A DNA stretch of 64,000 nt from Planctomycetota bacterium (GTDB lineage: Bacteria; Planctomycetota; Phycisphaerae; UBA1845), in assembly GCA_016200265.1 (NCBI GenBank), contig JACQFE010000070.1, forward strand, positions 1 through 64,000. Direction: 5' to 3'. Positions 7,449-21,763 of this stretch are shown in pieces. The notes below the pieces were generated by a model, which ran no database searches, was not told where the DNA came from, and was given only the letters and a program-made list of their open reading frames with translations. How positions within the stretch are numbered: the first letter of the stretch is position 1; the number at the start of each line of letters is the position of its first letter. The position numbers and the translations under genes were made by a program.

Positions 7449-9737
7449 ATGCTGCACTCCGTCCTTGAAAGGCAACTCAAGCGGCTGGGATTGACCCCGC
7501 TGGCACCGCCGAGCGACAAGGGTGCGTGGGACGCGCTTCTGGAGCGAGTGAGCAAGGCCTACGCGCAGTCCGACCAGGACCGATACCTATTGGAGCGATC
7601 CCTCGCCATGTCGTCGACCGAGATGCAAGGGGCGCTTGAGCAGACCCGCGCCGTCAACCGCGACCTTCTTGCGTCGCAGAAGTCACTTGTGGCGTCGCAA
7701 CGCGAGGCGCAGGAAGCGTGGGCGGCAGCGGAGGCCGGGAATCGGGCGAAGAGTGAATTCCTGGCCAATATGAGCCATGAAATCCGCACGCCCATGAACG
7801 GCATCATTGGCATGACGGAACTTGCTCTGGGCGATGAGTTGACCGCGCAGCAGCGTGAGTATCTGAACACCGTGCGGGAATGCGCTGACGCGCTATTGGC
7901 ACTTCTGAATGACATTCTCGATCTGTCCAAGATTGAGGCTGGAAAACTGGAGTTGGAGACGACGAGCTTCGACGTGATCGCGGCTGTGGAGGGGGTCTTG
8001 GATGTGCTCTCCCACAAGATCGCCGAGAAGAAGTTGGAGGTGATTTGCAGCATAGACCCAGCCATGCCGCGATATGTGTACGGAGATCCCCTTCGGTTGC
8101 GACAGGTGCTGCTCAATCTGCTGGGGAACGCGGTGAAGTTCACGGAGCAAGGCGAGATTGTCGTCGGCGTCCAGGTGGAAGAGACGGTCGGCGAACAGGT
8201 CACTGTGCGCTTCTATGTATCGGACACAGGTATTGGCATTCCCAATGAACGCATCGCCGCGATCTTCGATAGTTTCACGCAGGTCGATGGGGCAACGACA
8301 CGCAAATACGGAGGCACCGGGCTCGGTCTCACCATCTGTCGCCAGATCGTCGAGCTGATGGGCGGCGCGATCTGGGTGGAAAGTGAGTGCGGAAAAGGAA
8401 GCACGTTTGCGTTCCGATTGGCCGTACCATGCGACGGATTGGAATCGCGAAGCGATGCCAGGCCAAGCCCTATGGATACCCATACGCCGACGCTGGTGGG
8501 GAAGCGCGTCCTGGTGGTCGACGACAACCAGACGAATCGACGTGTCGTGAAGCTGATGCTCGATGCGTGGGGATGTGAGACGGCCTCGGCGAGCGGAGGG
8601 AGGGAGGCCCTTCACGTTTTGAGAAGCGCTCACACCGCAGGTCGCCCCTTCGATCTGCTTCTCCTCGATGTGCAAATGCCTGAGATGGACGGATTGGCCG
8701 TGGCCCATTGCATCGTCACCAACACCGAGTACGGAAACCCGAGGATCGTGTTGCTTAGCTCCATCGGCGGAAAACGAGAGATCGATCCCGCGAACTCGAC
8801 CCACTGCGACGGTTGCCTCGCCAAGCCCCTCAAGCAATCGTTGCTGATGGACACGCTCATCGCGGTCTTGGATTCTCCACGGATTCCGGAGTCCTGTGAA
8901 TCAACGTCCATGCGGTTTGAGGCCGCATCGGAAGTGAACGTGAACGCATCACGGCCTATGACGCGTGTCCTTCTCGTTGAAGACAACGCGGTCAACCGTC
9001 GCGTGGCGACGGGGATCCTCGAGAAACTCCACTGCACGATCGTGGAAACGGAAAACGGACAGCAGGCGCTGGATGTCCTGGAGGGAGCAGAGTTTGATCT
9101 GGTGTTCATGGATGTGCAAATGCCGGTGATGGATGGCCTGGAGGCGAGTACTCGCATTCGGTCCCAGGATCGCTTGAAGCACTTGCCCATTATCGCCATG
9201 ACCGCGAATGCCATGAAAGGCGATCGTGAAATCTGCCTGGAGGCGGGGATGACAGATTATGTTTCTAAGCCATTCCGAATTGAGGAGATTCGTAAAATGA
9301 TCGAGAAATGGTCGCGCCCGAATCAAGAATCCGGTGCATCGCCACAAAAATCCGCTCTTCCCGTCGCAGCGTCGGCCTTGAACGCACAATCCACGCAACC
9401 GTCGCCAATCAATGTCCAGCAGGCGTTGAGCAATCTTGGCGGTGATCGGGAACTGTTTCAGGAAGTAGTGGCGGCATTTGTCGAGTCAATGCCCAAACAG
9501 CTCGTCGAGCTTCAGGATGCGTTCGTGCGAGTTGATCTTCAACGGATTCGTGCGATCGCGCACAGTTTGAAGGGGTCGGCGTCGAATATCTGTGCTGAAC
9601 GGGCACGCCATCTTGCCGGGGAAATGGAGCAGTTGAGCGATGCAGACATCGCCCGATCAACTGCGTTTGTCACGGAACTGAAAGAACAGATGCGCCTCCT
9701 TCAGGAATTTGCCGGGACGCTTGCTGTGCAGGAGTAG
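7449..9737 (+). CDS. Hybrid histidine kinase (HisKA-HATPase-REC-REC-Hpt)
   Basis: A cytoplasmic 762-residue kinase. A helical N-terminus is followed by HisKA with phospho-acceptor H110 (MSHEIRTP), a HATPase domain (N box [22 protein letters not shown]), two complete receiver domains ([13 protein letters not shown] and [13 protein letters not shown] carry the acceptor Asp) and a C-terminal Hpt domain with the His in AHSLKGSA. There is no PAS, GAF or transmembrane sensor, so input most likely comes from the FIST protein encoded 3 bp upstream. The chain His-Asp-His within one polypeptide suits a phosphorelay whose Hpt passes phosphate to another receiver in the operon. Confidence 0.92.
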   Translation: MLHSVLERQLKRLGLTPLAPPSDKGAWDALLERVSKAYAQSDQDRYLLERSLAMSSTEMQGALEQTRAVNRDLLASQKSLVASQREAQEAWAAAEAGNRAKSEFLANMSHEIRTPMNGIIGMTELALGDELTAQQREYLNTVRECADALLALLNDILDLSKIEAGKLELETTSFDVIAAVEGVLDVLSHKIAEKKLEVICSIDPAMPRYVYGDPLRLRQVLLNLLGNAVKFTEQGEIVVGVQVEETVGEQVTVRFYVSDTGIGIPNERIAAIFDSFTQVDGATTRKYGGTGLGLTICRQIVELMGGAIWVESECGKGSTFAFRLAVPCDGLESRSDARPSPMDTHTPTLVGKRVLVVDDNQTNRRVVKLMLDAWGCETASASGGREALHVLRSAHTAGRPFDLLLLDVQMPEMDGLAVAHCIVTNTEYGNPRIVLLSSIGGKREIDPANSTHCDGCLAKPLKQSLLMDTLIAVLDSPRIPESCESTSMRFEAASEVNVNASRPMTRVLLVEDNAVNRRVATGILEKLHCTIVETENGQQALDVLEGAEFDLVFMDVQMPVMDGLEASTRIRSQDRLKHLPIIAMTANAMKGDREICLEAGMTDYVSKPFRIEEIRKMIEKWSRPNQESGASPQKSALPVAASALNAQSTQPSPINVQQALSNLGGDRELFQEVVAAFVESMPKQLVELQDAFVRVDLQRIRAIAHSLKGSASNICAERARHLAGEMEQLSDADIARSTAFVTELKEQMRLLQEFAGTLAVQE

Positions 9738-9744
9738 GAAAAAA

Positions 9745-12381
9745 ATGTCCAAGATACCGCATATCCTAGTGGTTGACGATACCCCGGCGGATTCCCTGCT
9801 GCTCAGCAAGGCGCTGTCCAAGGCTGGTTACCAAACCCATGTCGCGGGCGATGGAGTTGCTGCCGCGGCGAAGGCGGCCGAGCTGACTCCTGATCTGATC
9901 CTGCTGGACATGACCATGCCGGGGCAGGATGGACTGGAGACATGCCGCGCCCTCAAATCGAACTCCGTCACGGCCTCCATCCCGGTGATTTTTGTCACGG
10001 GGCATTCCGATTCGGAACACGTGATTCCCGCGTTCGCCGTCGGAGGCTCGGATTATGTGTGCAAGCCGATCCGCGTCGATGAGATTCTGGCCCGCGTGTC
10101 GGTCCAACTCCGGCTGCGCGAGGCTGAACGTGATCTCGTGGAGAGGAACGCGCAGCTGGAAGGCTTGAGCGCGCAGCTTGCGGAAACCAACGCGGAGCTG
10201 GCCCGTCAGTCCCGCATTGACGCGTTGACCAACTTGTTCAATCGTCGGGCGTGGGACGAGTCGGCGCAATTGGAGGAAGAACGGTCCGCCCGTCACAGTC
10301 GCATCTTCAGCGTTCTGATGCTCGATGTGGATTTTTTCAAGGCATTCAACGATTCGCAAGGACACCAGGCCGGTGATAATTGTCTGCGTGCGGTCGCCCA
10401 GCGAATTGCCGCCGATTGCCGAACAACGGACGTCGTGGGGCGCTACGGCGGAGAAGAGTTCGTCGTCCTCGCTCCCGAAACTCCGGCGGAGGCCGCGGCC
10501 TTGCTCGGCGAGCGAATCCGGCAGTCGGTGTGGGACCTCGCTTTGCCGCATCCGGCAAGCGCCGCGGGGCGGGTTACCGTAAGCGTCGGAGTATCCACGA
10601 GCGATGCGGGGCCGCTGGCCGAAGTGATTCGACATGCGGATTCCGCCCTATATAGGGCGAAGAAATGTGGTCGTAACCTCGTCTGCACTTCGGACGGTGA
10701 AATTTCATTGACATCATCCGCCGGCGCTCGCAGCAGCGAAGCAGTGCAGGATGGCGAAGGTGTTTCGCGCAACGTCCCAACGATCCTTCTTGTCGAGGAC
10801 AACCACACCAATCGCATGGTCTACAAGGGATGTTTGTCCAAGGATGAGTATCGAATCATCGAAGCCACGAATGGCAAGGAGGCGTTGGCGGCCGTGGCGC
10901 AGACACCCCCGGACGTCATCTTGATGGACGTGATGATGCCGGTGATGGATGGACTGGAATGCACAAGGCGGCTCAAGGCCAACGCCGGCACGCGCAACAT
11001 TCCAATCATCATCGTGAGTGCGCGCAGCGACGCGAAGGAAGTGCTCGCAGGGCTTGCGGCCGGGGCTGACGAATACGTCACCAAGCCGATTCGCACAACG
11101 GAATTGGAGGCTCGCGTCCGCTCGATGGCCCGACTGAGCCGCGAACGCCAGGACCTTCTCCGTAGCTATGGGCTTCGTTCCGAGCAGATTCGCGTACTCA
11201 CCGTGCTGGTGGATCTCTGTCGCTGCATCGGGAGCACTGGAAACCTGGATGAGGTTCTCGGCCACGTGCTCGAGGCAGTCGCGCAAGTGACGTTGAGTCG
11301 GCGAGTCTCCATCATGCTTCCCGATGCGGATCGAGCATTCCTGACGGTCGCGAAGTGCAAAGGACTGAAGACCGATGCGGCGGCCAGTGCTCGTGTTGCC
11401 GTTGGCACGGCGATCGCGGGGAGAGTCTTTGCATCGCGTCAATCCATTGTCGTCAACACGCAGAGTGATGCCGAACGATACGGCTGCAATGACACGGACT
11501 TTTTCGTCAGCGCTCCAATGTTGTCGGCCCCATTGAGCGCCGACGGTGAGATCGTCGGCGTGCTTAATGTCACGGAGCGGATGGGGAAGCGGCCTTTCGA
11601 GCCTCGCGAATTGGAGTACATCGATCTCGTGGCCGGCATTGCCGCGTCTGCGCTTCAAACTTTTCGGCACCGTACGGCCCGCGATGAGGCACGGGACCTG
11701 ATCGTTGTGGCTCTCGCCAAATTGGCGGAGTACCACGACAGTGATACGGCGCGACACGTGGATCGCGTCACGCAATACTCCTGCATCCTCGCGGCGCGGC
11801 TTCAATGCGATCCTCGCTTCCAAGACGCGATTGACAGTCAGTTCATTTCCGATCTGCGGCGCGCCGTACCTCTGCACGACATCGGCAAGGTGGCCATTCC
11901 GGACGCCATCCTGCGCAAGCCGGGCAAGTTGAGCGTCGAGGAGATGGCGGTCATGCGAGAACACGCGGATATCGGAGCGGAGACTCTGCGACCGGTCATC
12001 GACAAGGTGCCCGACGCGGAGTTCCTCCGGATGGCGGAAGAAGTCATCCGCTCGCATCACGAGTGGTATGACGGTTCGGGTTATCCAAGAGGGCTGCGCG
12101 GCGACGCGATTCCGCTTTCGGCGCGGATCGCGGCGCTGGCCGATGTTTACGACGCGATCACGACCGACCGAGTGTACAAGAAGGCCGCGAGCCACGATGA
12201 GGCGGAGAGGATCATCGCGAGCGCCAGCGGGACGCAGTTCGATCCCGTGATCGTCGCGGCCTTCCAGGAGTCAAAAGACGAATTCCGACGCCTGGCGGTT
12301 GAACTTGCGGATTCCGGCAAGCATCGCACGGTTCGACCGTCGCGACCCGCACCGCGGCCTTTGTCCAAGGCGCTTTCCTGA
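9745..12381 (+). CDS. REC-GGDEF-REC-GAF-HD-GYP c-di-GMP enzyme
   Basis: An 878-residue soluble protein. The ATG at 9745 directly follows a GGAGTAGGAAAA stretch. Domains in order: REC (LILLDMTMPGQDG), GGDEF with active site GGEEF and an allosteric RxxD (RTTD) five residues before it, REC ([13 protein letters not shown]), GAF (about residues 480-640), and an HD-GYP phosphodiesterase with HD, HDIGK, HADIG, HHEWYDGSGYP and DVYDA all present. Both halves look catalytically competent, so one protein may synthesise and hydrolyse c-di-GMP, with each activity gated by its own receiver. It sits 7 bp after the first hybrid kinase, the likely phosphodonor. This would be the main output of the operon. Confidence 0.92.
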   Translation: MSKIPHILVVDDTPADSLLLSKALSKAGYQTHVAGDGVAAAAKAAELTPDLILLDMTMPGQDGLETCRALKSNSVTASIPVIFVTGHSDSEHVIPAFAVGGSDYVCKPIRVDEILARVSVQLRLREAERDLVERNAQLEGLSAQLAETNAELARQSRIDALTNLFNRRAWDESAQLEEERSARHSRIFSVLMLDVDFFKAFNDSQGHQAGDNCLRAVAQRIAADCRTTDVVGRYGGEEFVVLAPETPAEAAALLGERIRQSVWDLALPHPASAAGRVTVSVGVSTSDAGPLAEVIRHADSALYRAKKCGRNLVCTSDGEISLTSSAGARSSEAVQDGEGVSRNVPTILLVEDNHTNRMVYKGCLSKDEYRIIEATNGKEALAAVAQTPPDVILMDVMMPVMDGLECTRRLKANAGTRNIPIIIVSARSDAKEVLAGLAAGADEYVTKPIRTTELEARVRSMARLSRERQDLLRSYGLRSEQIRVLTVLVDLCRCIGSTGNLDEVLGHVLEAVAQVTLSRRVSIMLPDADRAFLTVAKCKGLKTDAAASARVAVGTAIAGRVFASRQSIVVNTQSDAERYGCNDTDFFVSAPMLSAPLSADGEIVGVLNVTERMGKRPFEPRELEYIDLVAGIAASALQTFRHRTARDEARDLIVVALAKLAEYHDSDTARHVDRVTQYSCILAARLQCDPRFQDAIDSQFISDLRRAVPLHDIGKVAIPDAILRKPGKLSVEEMAVMREHADIGAETLRPVIDKVPDAEFLRMAEEVIRSHHEWYDGSGYPRGLRGDAIPLSARIAALADVYDAITTDRVYKKAASHDEAERIIASASGTQFDPVIVAAFQESKDEFRRLAVELADSGKHRTVRPSRPAPRPLSKALS

Positions 12382-12394
12382 AACGTGATCGAGC

Positions 12395-13056
12395 ATGAGC
12401 AATCATCAGGCCAACTTCACACCCGACCGGAATGGTGCAACGACGCTACGATCCAGGAAGCGCGTGTTTAGGTTGTTGATGCTATGGGTCATGGCCGTCC
12501 TGTGCGGCTTCGGCTACCTCATGGTCTACGCCAATACACCTGCGGGAGAGGGTCGGTCCGCACAACGATGGCCCGCGGCGAGTCGGATTCACCGCGGCGT
12601 GCAGCGACCAACGTTGATGATGTTCATTCATCCACAGTGCCCCTGCACACGCGCGAGTCTCGAAGAGCTCTCGCGAATCGTGGCGCGTTGCCGAGATCGC
12701 GCGGACGTACATATCGTCGCCGTTTTACCGAAGGACCTCTCCATCGCCTGGGAGGATACCGACCTGTATTCGCAAGCGCGGGCGATTCCGGGCGTGGACG
12801 TGGACATCGACGAATGCGGAGTCGAGGCCTGCCGCTTCGGCGCCACGACCTCGGGATACACACTTCTGTATGACGTCCAGGGGGACCTGCTTTTTGCCGG
12901 GGGCATTACAGCGGCTCGCGGCCACGCCGGTGACAACGTCGGAAAGGACGCGGTCATTCGCTGGATCGAGATGGGCCAGGCCGAGTTGAGAAACACCGCG
13001 GTGTTCGGATGCGGTCTTTTCGATGTTCCCTCGGACTGCAAGAAAGGCGAAGCGAA

Positions 13057-13069
<13 letters not shown>
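12395..13069 (+). CDS. Membrane-anchored thioredoxin-fold protein (RedB-like)
   Basis: A 224-residue protein with one N-terminal membrane segment (about residues 27-46) and a periplasmic thioredoxin-like domain. The motif [14 protein letters not shown] shows a C-x-C pair in the active-site position instead of the usual CxxC. Further strands are seen at VHIVAVLP and [16 protein letters not shown]. Similar proteins are sometimes annotated RedB; their substrate is not known to me. It starts 13 bp after the c-di-GMP enzyme and its end overlaps the next kinase gene by 13 bp, so it belongs to the operon. A redox input to the membrane-bound kinase that follows is plausible but is inference. Confidence 0.65.
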
Positions 13070-16248
<3,179 letters not shown>

Positions 16249-16259
16249 GAATCGATCCG

Positions 16260-18953
16260 ATGATTGGGGCATCTCCAACGATAACCACGGATATTGCAAC
16301 GATGGCGACAGCGCCGAACTTCGAGCCGCAGGATCGTGCGACTGGTGGAGCGCCTGCGGTCATTGTACTTGTTGTCGATGATATTCTGGACAATCGACTT
16401 CTGTGCCGGAGCGCGCTCCAGAAAAAGGGGTTTGTAGTGCGTGAGGCAGTTGATGGATGCGAAGCTCTGCTTCAAGTGGAGCAACAACACCCGGATGTCA
16501 TCCTCATGGATGTCATGATGCCCAACATGGACGGCCTGGAATGCACTCGCCGTCTGAAGGCGAGCGCCGCGACGCGTGACATTCCCGTGATCATCCTGAG
16601 CGCATGCACCGATGCCGGCGACATCATCGCTGGGCTTGAAGCCGGCGCCGAAGAGTACCTCATTAAGCCTTATCGACTGATTGAGTTGGAAGTTCGCCTG
16701 CGTTCGATGGTCCGGTTGTGCCGCGATCGCAAGGAAATCATTCTGGCGCGGGAGGCCCAGGCCGCGAGGAATGCGCTGGAGGCCGAACTCGCTGAACGAC
16801 GACGCATGGAGGATGCGCTGCGACAAGCAAAGGAAGCAGCCGAAGCCGCAAACCTCGCCAAGGGTGAATTCCTGGCCACGATGAGCCATGAGCTGCGGAC
16901 TCCGCTCAATGGCGTGATCGGCATGACGGAGTTGCTGCTTCGGACCGGTCTTGATGATCGGCAGCGTCATTATGCGTCGGTGGCGAAGCACTCCGGCAAC
17001 ACGCTGTTGTGCCTGATCAACGACATTCTCGACTTTTCCAAGATCGAAGCGGGGAAAATCGAACTGGAGGCCGTCGAGTTCGACATCCAGGACATCATTT
17101 CGTGCACAGTCGCCTCCCTTGAAGAGGCGGCAAAAGCAAAAGGTCTGGTCTTGGTAGGGGCCGTTCATCCACTGACATCGCCGCGCATTTTCGGTGATCC
17201 AGGGAGGCTGCAACAGGTTCTCATGAACCTGACCAGCAACGCCCTCAAGTTCACCGAGAAGGGCCGAGTCACCGTTCGCGCCGTCATGGAAGAAACGACA
17301 GATACCCATCTGACCGTCCGGTTCACCGTCGATGACACGGGCATCGGGATTCCATCCGAGCGCTTGGATCGATTGTTCCGGTCCTTCTCCCAAGTGGACG
17401 CCTCGACGACGCGGAAATATGGCGGGACCGGGTTGGGACTTGCGATTTGTAAGCGACTCGTGGAATTGATGGGAGGGACCATCGGTGTCAGCACTGAACC
17501 GGGTCTCGGATCGACGTTCTGGTTTACGGTGAGGTTTGCATGCGCATCGGCTCAGGGGCACAAGACTCCACCGATCCCCGGAGATCTGCGAAGGGTCCGC
17601 GTTCTGGCGGTCGATGACAACGCGGTAAACCGCGAAATCCTACGTGAACAACTGAGCGAATGCGGGATATGCATCCAAACCGAATGCGATGGGCAACGCG
17701 CGCTCGATGCACTTCTCGAAGCAGCGGAGCGCGGCGAGCCCATTGGCATGGCGATTCTCGACATGCAAATGCCCGGGCTCGACGGCGAGCAGCTTGCCCA
17801 GGCAATCAAGGCGAATCCCAAATTGCGGGACACTGTTTTGATCATGTTGTCTTCGACCGAGGCGTCGCGTGATGACGAACGGCTTCGCATGCTGGGCTTC
17901 GCGGCTTGGTTGGCAAAACCGGTGAACACGCCGCGTCTCCTGGAATCGATCGCCAGCGCCCTCGCCTGCGCCGCACGCGTGCATACGCGCGTTGATCTCG
18001 TGAACGCGTTTCCCAACGGAGGTCTTCAGGCGACCGGGAATGAAGAGGCCGTGCGTATCCTGCTGGTGGACGACAATGAAATCGGGCGGGCAGTTGCATC
18101 TGCCGCCCTGACCCAGGCGGGCTACCGCTGCGACATCGCGAAGGAAGGCGGCGAAGCCGTTGAGGCTGCGCAACAGCGAGATTACGACATCATCCTGATG
18201 GATTGCCAGATGCCGAACATGGATGGATTCGAGGCCACCCGCGCCATCCGGCAGCTTGAGGCAGTGCTGACGGATGAGGGCAAGGAGGCCAAACACACGC
18301 CCGTCATTGCATTGACCGCCAACGCGACGCCAGGTGACCGGGAGCGATGCGCGGCCGCAGGAATGGATGAGTACTTGACCAAGCCGTTCGCCACTGATGA
18401 CCTGATTGCGATGATTCATCGCTTTGCGCCCCAGAGGAACATGACTCCAACCGAACCCGGTTCCTCGGTGATTGACACGACCGTAATGGGCCAGGAAACC
18501 GCGGAGTCGGAGCCTCAACCCGGCAGCGACTCCGCGACAGGATCATTCGATTTTGATGCCATTCTCAAGCGGTGGGGTGGAGATCGGCAGTTTGCCGTCA
18601 AACTGATTCAGATGTTCCAGAGCCAGGCGCCGGAGTTCATCGAGAAATTGCGACGCCTTGTCACATCGGGCGATCATGTAGAAACAGCGAACACTGCCCA
18701 CGGATTAAAAGGCGCTGCGGCATACGTTTCGGCTTCATCAGTGCGCGATGCCGCCGAGGAATTGGAGCACATGGGTCGCGCCGCGGACCTTTCCGACGCA
18801 ATACCATGCCTGAGTCGCATCGAACACGGATTGGAGCGGTGCCTTTTGTTTGACTTGAATAGTGTCCAATTGAACACGAACGATGAGGCAAAAAACGAAG
18901 ACTCTCCCAACCGGGGTGGCGACTCGAGCGTTGCGGTAGGACTCGATTCGTGA
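16260..18953 (+). CDS. Hybrid histidine kinase (REC-HisKA-HATPase-REC-REC-Hpt)
   Basis: The start is taken at the ATG at 16260, 11 bp after the previous stop; an ATG at 16302 is also possible. The 897-residue protein opens with a receiver ([13 protein letters not shown]), so it is driven by another kinase rather than a ligand. A coiled linker, HisKA ([11 protein letters not shown]), HATPase (DTGIGIP, GGTGLGL), two more receivers ([12 protein letters not shown] and [12 protein letters not shown]) and an Hpt domain ([11 protein letters not shown]) follow. All acceptor residues look intact. Three receivers and an Hpt make it a plausible hub between the other two kinases and the outputs of the operon. 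Confidence 0.9.
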   Translation: MIGASPTITTDIATMATAPNFEPQDRATGGAPAVIVLVVDDILDNRLLCRSALQKKGFVVREAVDGCEALLQVEQQHPDVILMDVMMPNMDGLECTRRLKASAATRDIPVIILSACTDAGDIIAGLEAGAEEYLIKPYRLIELEVRLRSMVRLCRDRKEIILAREAQAARNALEAELAERRRMEDALRQAKEAAEAANLAKGEFLATMSHELRTPLNGVIGMTELLLRTGLDDRQRHYASVAKHSGNTLLCLINDILDFSKIEAGKIELEAVEFDIQDIISCTVASLEEAAKAKGLVLVGAVHPLTSPRIFGDPGRLQQVLMNLTSNALKFTEKGRVTVRAVMEETTDTHLTVRFTVDDTGIGIPSERLDRLFRSFSQVDASTTRKYGGTGLGLAICKRLVELMGGTIGVSTEPGLGSTFWFTVRFACASAQGHKTPPIPGDLRRVRVLAVDDNAVNREILREQLSECGICIQTECDGQRALDALLEAAERGEPIGMAILDMQMPGLDGEQLAQAIKANPKLRDTVLIMLSSTEASRDDERLRMLGFAAWLAKPVNTPRLLESIASALACAARVHTRVDLVNAFPNGGLQATGNEEAVRILLVDDNEIGRAVASAALTQAGYRCDIAKEGGEAVEAAQQRDYDIILMDCQMPNMDGFEATRAIRQLEAVLTDEGKEAKHTPVIALTANATPGDRERCAAAGMDEYLTKPFATDDLIAMIHRFAPQRNMTPTEPGSSVIDTTVMGQETAESEPQPGSDSATGSFDFDAILKRWGGDRQFAVKLIQMFQSQAPEFIEKLRRLVTSGDHVETANTAHGLKGAAAYVSASSVRDAAEELEHMGRAADLSDAIPCLSRIEHGLERCLLFDLNSVQLNTNDEAKNEDSPNRGGDSSVAVGLDS

Positions 18954-18985
18954 ACCGACGCAATGCGAAGTCCGGAGACCAACCA

Positions 18986-20785
18986 ATGAGCAAAATTCTT
19001 GTCGTCGATGATATGGCCCTTTGCCGTGAGCCGATTGCCGAGTCTCTTCGGCGGCACGGCCATGAAGCGATCTGCGCAGCCAGCGGCATGGATGCGCTGG
19101 CGCTGGCCCGCGAACACCGACCGGATCTGATTCTGCTGGACATGAACATGCCCGGGATGGACGGATTGACGACGCTGAGCGCCTTGCGTCAGCAGACCTG
19201 CTTCCACGACACGCCGGTGCTGCTTCTTACCGACCGTTCAGACCGTGAAGGCATCATCGGAGCGGGCAAGTATGGTGTGCAGGGTTACCTCTTGAAATCC
19301 ACCTTCTCCCTCGATGATCTATTCGCACGAATCGACAAGTGTTTATGTCATCCATCCTTGGCCGCAGCCAGTCGGCCAACTATGACCACCGCCGGTCGAT
19401 CATCTGCGACAACGGTTGCTCGCGCTACCACTGCGACGGGCGCCCCAACGTCACGCCGACCGCCTGTTCCCGTTGCTGACGTGTCCCCAATACCGACAAC
19501 AGATGATCCTACGAAGAATTCATCTTCGACCCTCACGGGAGACAAACTTCTCGCACGAATCTGTAAACACCTGGAACTGAAACCGCTTGGCGTCACCGTC
19601 CAGAACGTGATCGCAGCGTCTTCGAGCGCCGCGTGCTCCGTCGAAGACATTGCCCGCGCCGCGGCGCCCGATCAGGCGCTTTGCATCCGGTTGCTTCGGG
19701 TGGCCAACAGCTCGGCATATCGTCGTGGACAATCCGTCAGCGGGGTAAAGGCGGCTGTGCAGCGCCTGGGTATTCAGGAGGTGCGCAGTCTGGTGATGAC
19801 GCTCGACGTCCTTGACAATTACGCGAGCGCCGCCGGCTCACGGATTGATCCACGTCTATTTTGGGAGCACGCGCTGGCATGCGGCTTGATCGCCGGAGGC
19901 ATCGCCAAGGCGCGACAAGCCAAAGCGGCCGACGCCTATTTTCTCTGGGGCATCCTCCACGACCTGGGCCGCTTGATCCTGATGGCTCAACTAACAGATC
20001 GGTACGCAGCTGTTTGCGACGCCGCCCAGGAGACCGCCCAGCCATTGGAAAAAATTGAATCTCAGTCATTGCTGCTTGATCATTGCGATGTGCTCGAAAA
20101 GGCGCTGGAACATTGGAAATTTCCGCGTGAATTCATCGTTCCCGTGATCCATCACCATTCGTCGATGGAAAAGATGAATCGCCTCGAGGCGGAGCATCGC
20201 GATGCCGCGGCGACGATCGCCCTGGCAAACCGCGTCGCCCATGCGATGCTGTTGGGGGACAGTGGAGATGAGACGATTTGTCCGTTCGATGAATTGGTTG
20301 ACCTGCTGCGATTGCGACCATCTGCAATTCCCCCAATCGTCGCCGCCGTGCCAACTGAAACCAATGACTTGAAAGTCGCGATGCTCGCACGAACAGAGAC
20401 AGGTTCTTGGCCAAGCTTCTGCGAGAAAACGCGGGCGCGCCTCACGAAGCCGGTTCGTGCGCTCTGCGTGAGCAACCGGGAAGAAACGGATGCATACCGG
20501 CTCTTCTTTGAAAGCTTCGCTCCCACTCCCGCGGGAAAGTTGCCCAATATTGGTGTGTTTCACCTCCGCGACAAGAACCAGCAAGATGAGCTCATGATCA
20601 AATTCGAACACGCCGAACGCAATGCAGGAGCCAAGGATATTCCCATTCTGTTCATTGTTGACAACGACAGCCTTCGCATTGATGAGAACGGGTTGCAAAC
20701 GCGGAAACACCGCGTTCTCACCTCTCCTGTATGCATCTCCACCATTCTCAGCGCAATCGAAATCTTGGTCGCCGCTGGGGGCTGA
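18986..20785 (+). CDS. REC-HDOD response regulator
   Basis: The ATG at 18986 has GGAGA upstream; a GTG overlapping the previous stop (18950) gives a 12-residue longer form. The 599-residue protein has an N-terminal receiver (LILLDMNMPGMDG), a Thr/Pro/Ala-rich linker (about residues 125-180) and an HDOD domain (about 185-400) with LLRVANSSAYRRG and WGILHDLGRLIL. HDOD is a catalytically inactive relative of HD phosphohydrolases and serves as a signalling scaffold. The last 120 or so residues (from RALCVSNREET) have an alpha/beta pattern reminiscent of a degenerate receiver but lack the acceptor motif. It ends the seven-gene run and is a likely non-enzymatic output of the relay. Confidence 0.85.
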   Translation: MSKILVVDDMALCREPIAESLRRHGHEAICAASGMDALALAREHRPDLILLDMNMPGMDGLTTLSALRQQTCFHDTPVLLLTDRSDREGIIGAGKYGVQGYLLKSTFSLDDLFARIDKCLCHPSLAAASRPTMTTAGRSSATTVARATTATGAPTSRRPPVPVADVSPIPTTDDPTKNSSSTLTGDKLLARICKHLELKPLGVTVQNVIAASSSAACSVEDIARAAAPDQALCIRLLRVANSSAYRRGQSVSGVKAAVQRLGIQEVRSLVMTLDVLDNYASAAGSRIDPRLFWEHALACGLIAGGIAKARQAKAADAYFLWGILHDLGRLILMAQLTDRYAAVCDAAQETAQPLEKIESQSLLLDHCDVLEKALEHWKFPREFIVPVIHHHSSMEKMNRLEAEHRDAAATIALANRVAHAMLLGDSGDETICPFDELVDLLRLRPSAIPPIVAAVPTETNDLKVAMLARTETGSWPSFCEKTRARLTKPVRALCVSNREETDAYRLFFESFAPTPAGKLPNIGVFHLRDKNQQDELMIKFEHAERNAGAKDIPILFIVDNDSLRIDENGLQTRKHRVLTSPVCISTILSAIEILVAAGG

Positions 20786-21199
20786 ACAATGATTATAGCG
20801 CTACGGGCCAGAACGAGACCAATCCGGTTGTATGTGCGACAATGCCCACCACTCCGCATTCCTGTTTTCGTTGATTGGAATTCCGCGCGATCAGGAACCT
20901 CCGGTCCGAATGTGCAATACACGATAAGCATCGTAGACTTATTCTCAAACCTTCCGCAATCCCAGCACGATTTAGGCAAACGGATCCGGCAATCAGGTCA
21001 TGCGCGATTTTAACTGAAGATACTCGTCCGCCCATTGCACCCGGACTTTGCCCTACGTGAAATTCGCACAAACTGGTTCGCGGCCGGCATCGTTCAACGT
21101 TCCGAGCATCGCCTGATTCTCTGCGCGATGGCGCAAGCGCCGCGATTCAATGCACCGTTCGATGACGGTGTTGCGGGCTTTCCGAAGTGCATGTATTGC
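20786..21199. other. Gene-free stretch after the signalling operon
   Basis: No convincing coding frame on either strand and no clear terminator for the upstream operon. Reading suggests ordinary non-coding sequence. Confidence 0.4.
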
Positions 21200-21201
21200 A
21201 G

Positions 21202-21245
21202 AAAAAAATCGCCGGGATGCACGCAGCGACGGGTGCATCCCGGCG
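21202..21245 (-). terminator. Rho-independent terminator
   Basis: A perfect 13-bp stem, CGCCGGGATGCAC at 21210-21222 with its complement at 21233-21245 around a 10-nt loop. On the minus strand it is followed at once by a run of seven T (21202-21208 read as A on the plus strand). It terminates the minus-strand gene ending at 21272. Confidence 0.85.
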
Positions 21246-21271
21246 ACATTGGGTCAGACGGGCGTTTGCTG

Positions 21272-21763
21272 TTACCGATCGTCGCCGTCGCGACTCACTG
21301 TGGCGTTGACCGATGGCGTCGCTTGGGCGACGGATTCCGTCAGCGCCCAGGCTCGGTGGCTGGGAGCGAATCGTGGAGCGAGTAGCCCGTCGTCGATTTC
21401 CCGAGTCACCGCAAATCGATGGAACGCGGTCGCCGGAAGTAAGAGCCGAGCGTTGTCTTTGAATCCATCGCTACCGCTGTCGAGATCGCCTTCGGCCGCT
21501 GAGATTATGCCGTCTCCGTTGCTGTCCACGCGGGCAACTTCCGCGGCATAGGCATCGAACAGCCGCTGCTTGAATTCCGTCACGCTCGGCTCAAATGACG
21601 GGCGTCGCATGAACACGTCAAGCATGATTTCATTGGCCAGTCCGCTGGAGGTGAACCGTTGGCGGAACTCGCGCTGCGATTCATCTTCCGTGTCGAATTT
21701 ATCGGGATCGCACGGAAGGGACGGATTATCGCCGACAGTCTGTGGCGCGCCGGTCACACCCAC
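21272..21763 (-). CDS. Hypothetical protein with EF-hand-like motif (second of two overlapping frames)
   Basis: A 163-residue frame starting at a GTG inside the end of the preceding minus-strand frame (10-bp overlap). It carries a calcium-loop motif DSNGDGIISAAEGD near residue 80 and is followed by a strong terminator, so transcription is expected. No family recognised. It may be the C-terminal half of a single ancestral gene shared with 21754-22158, separated by a frameshift, or a coupled second gene. The N-terminus is acidic and unstructured and there is no signal peptide, which fits the broken-gene reading. Confidence 0.45.
   Translation of the reverse strand: MGVTGAPQTVGDNPSLPCDPDKFDTEDESQREFRQRFTSSGLANEIMLDVFMRRPSFEPSVTEFKQRLFDAYAAEVARVDSNGDGIISAAEGDLDSGSDGFKDNARLLLPATAFHRFAVTREIDDGLLAPRFAPSHRAWALTESVAQATPSVNATVSRDGDDR

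Noticed and set aside
10714-12195. 493-codon minus-strand frame opposite the HD-GYP gene
   Set aside because: Composition is that of the complement of GC-rich coding sequence; the plus-strand protein has intact catalytic motifs.
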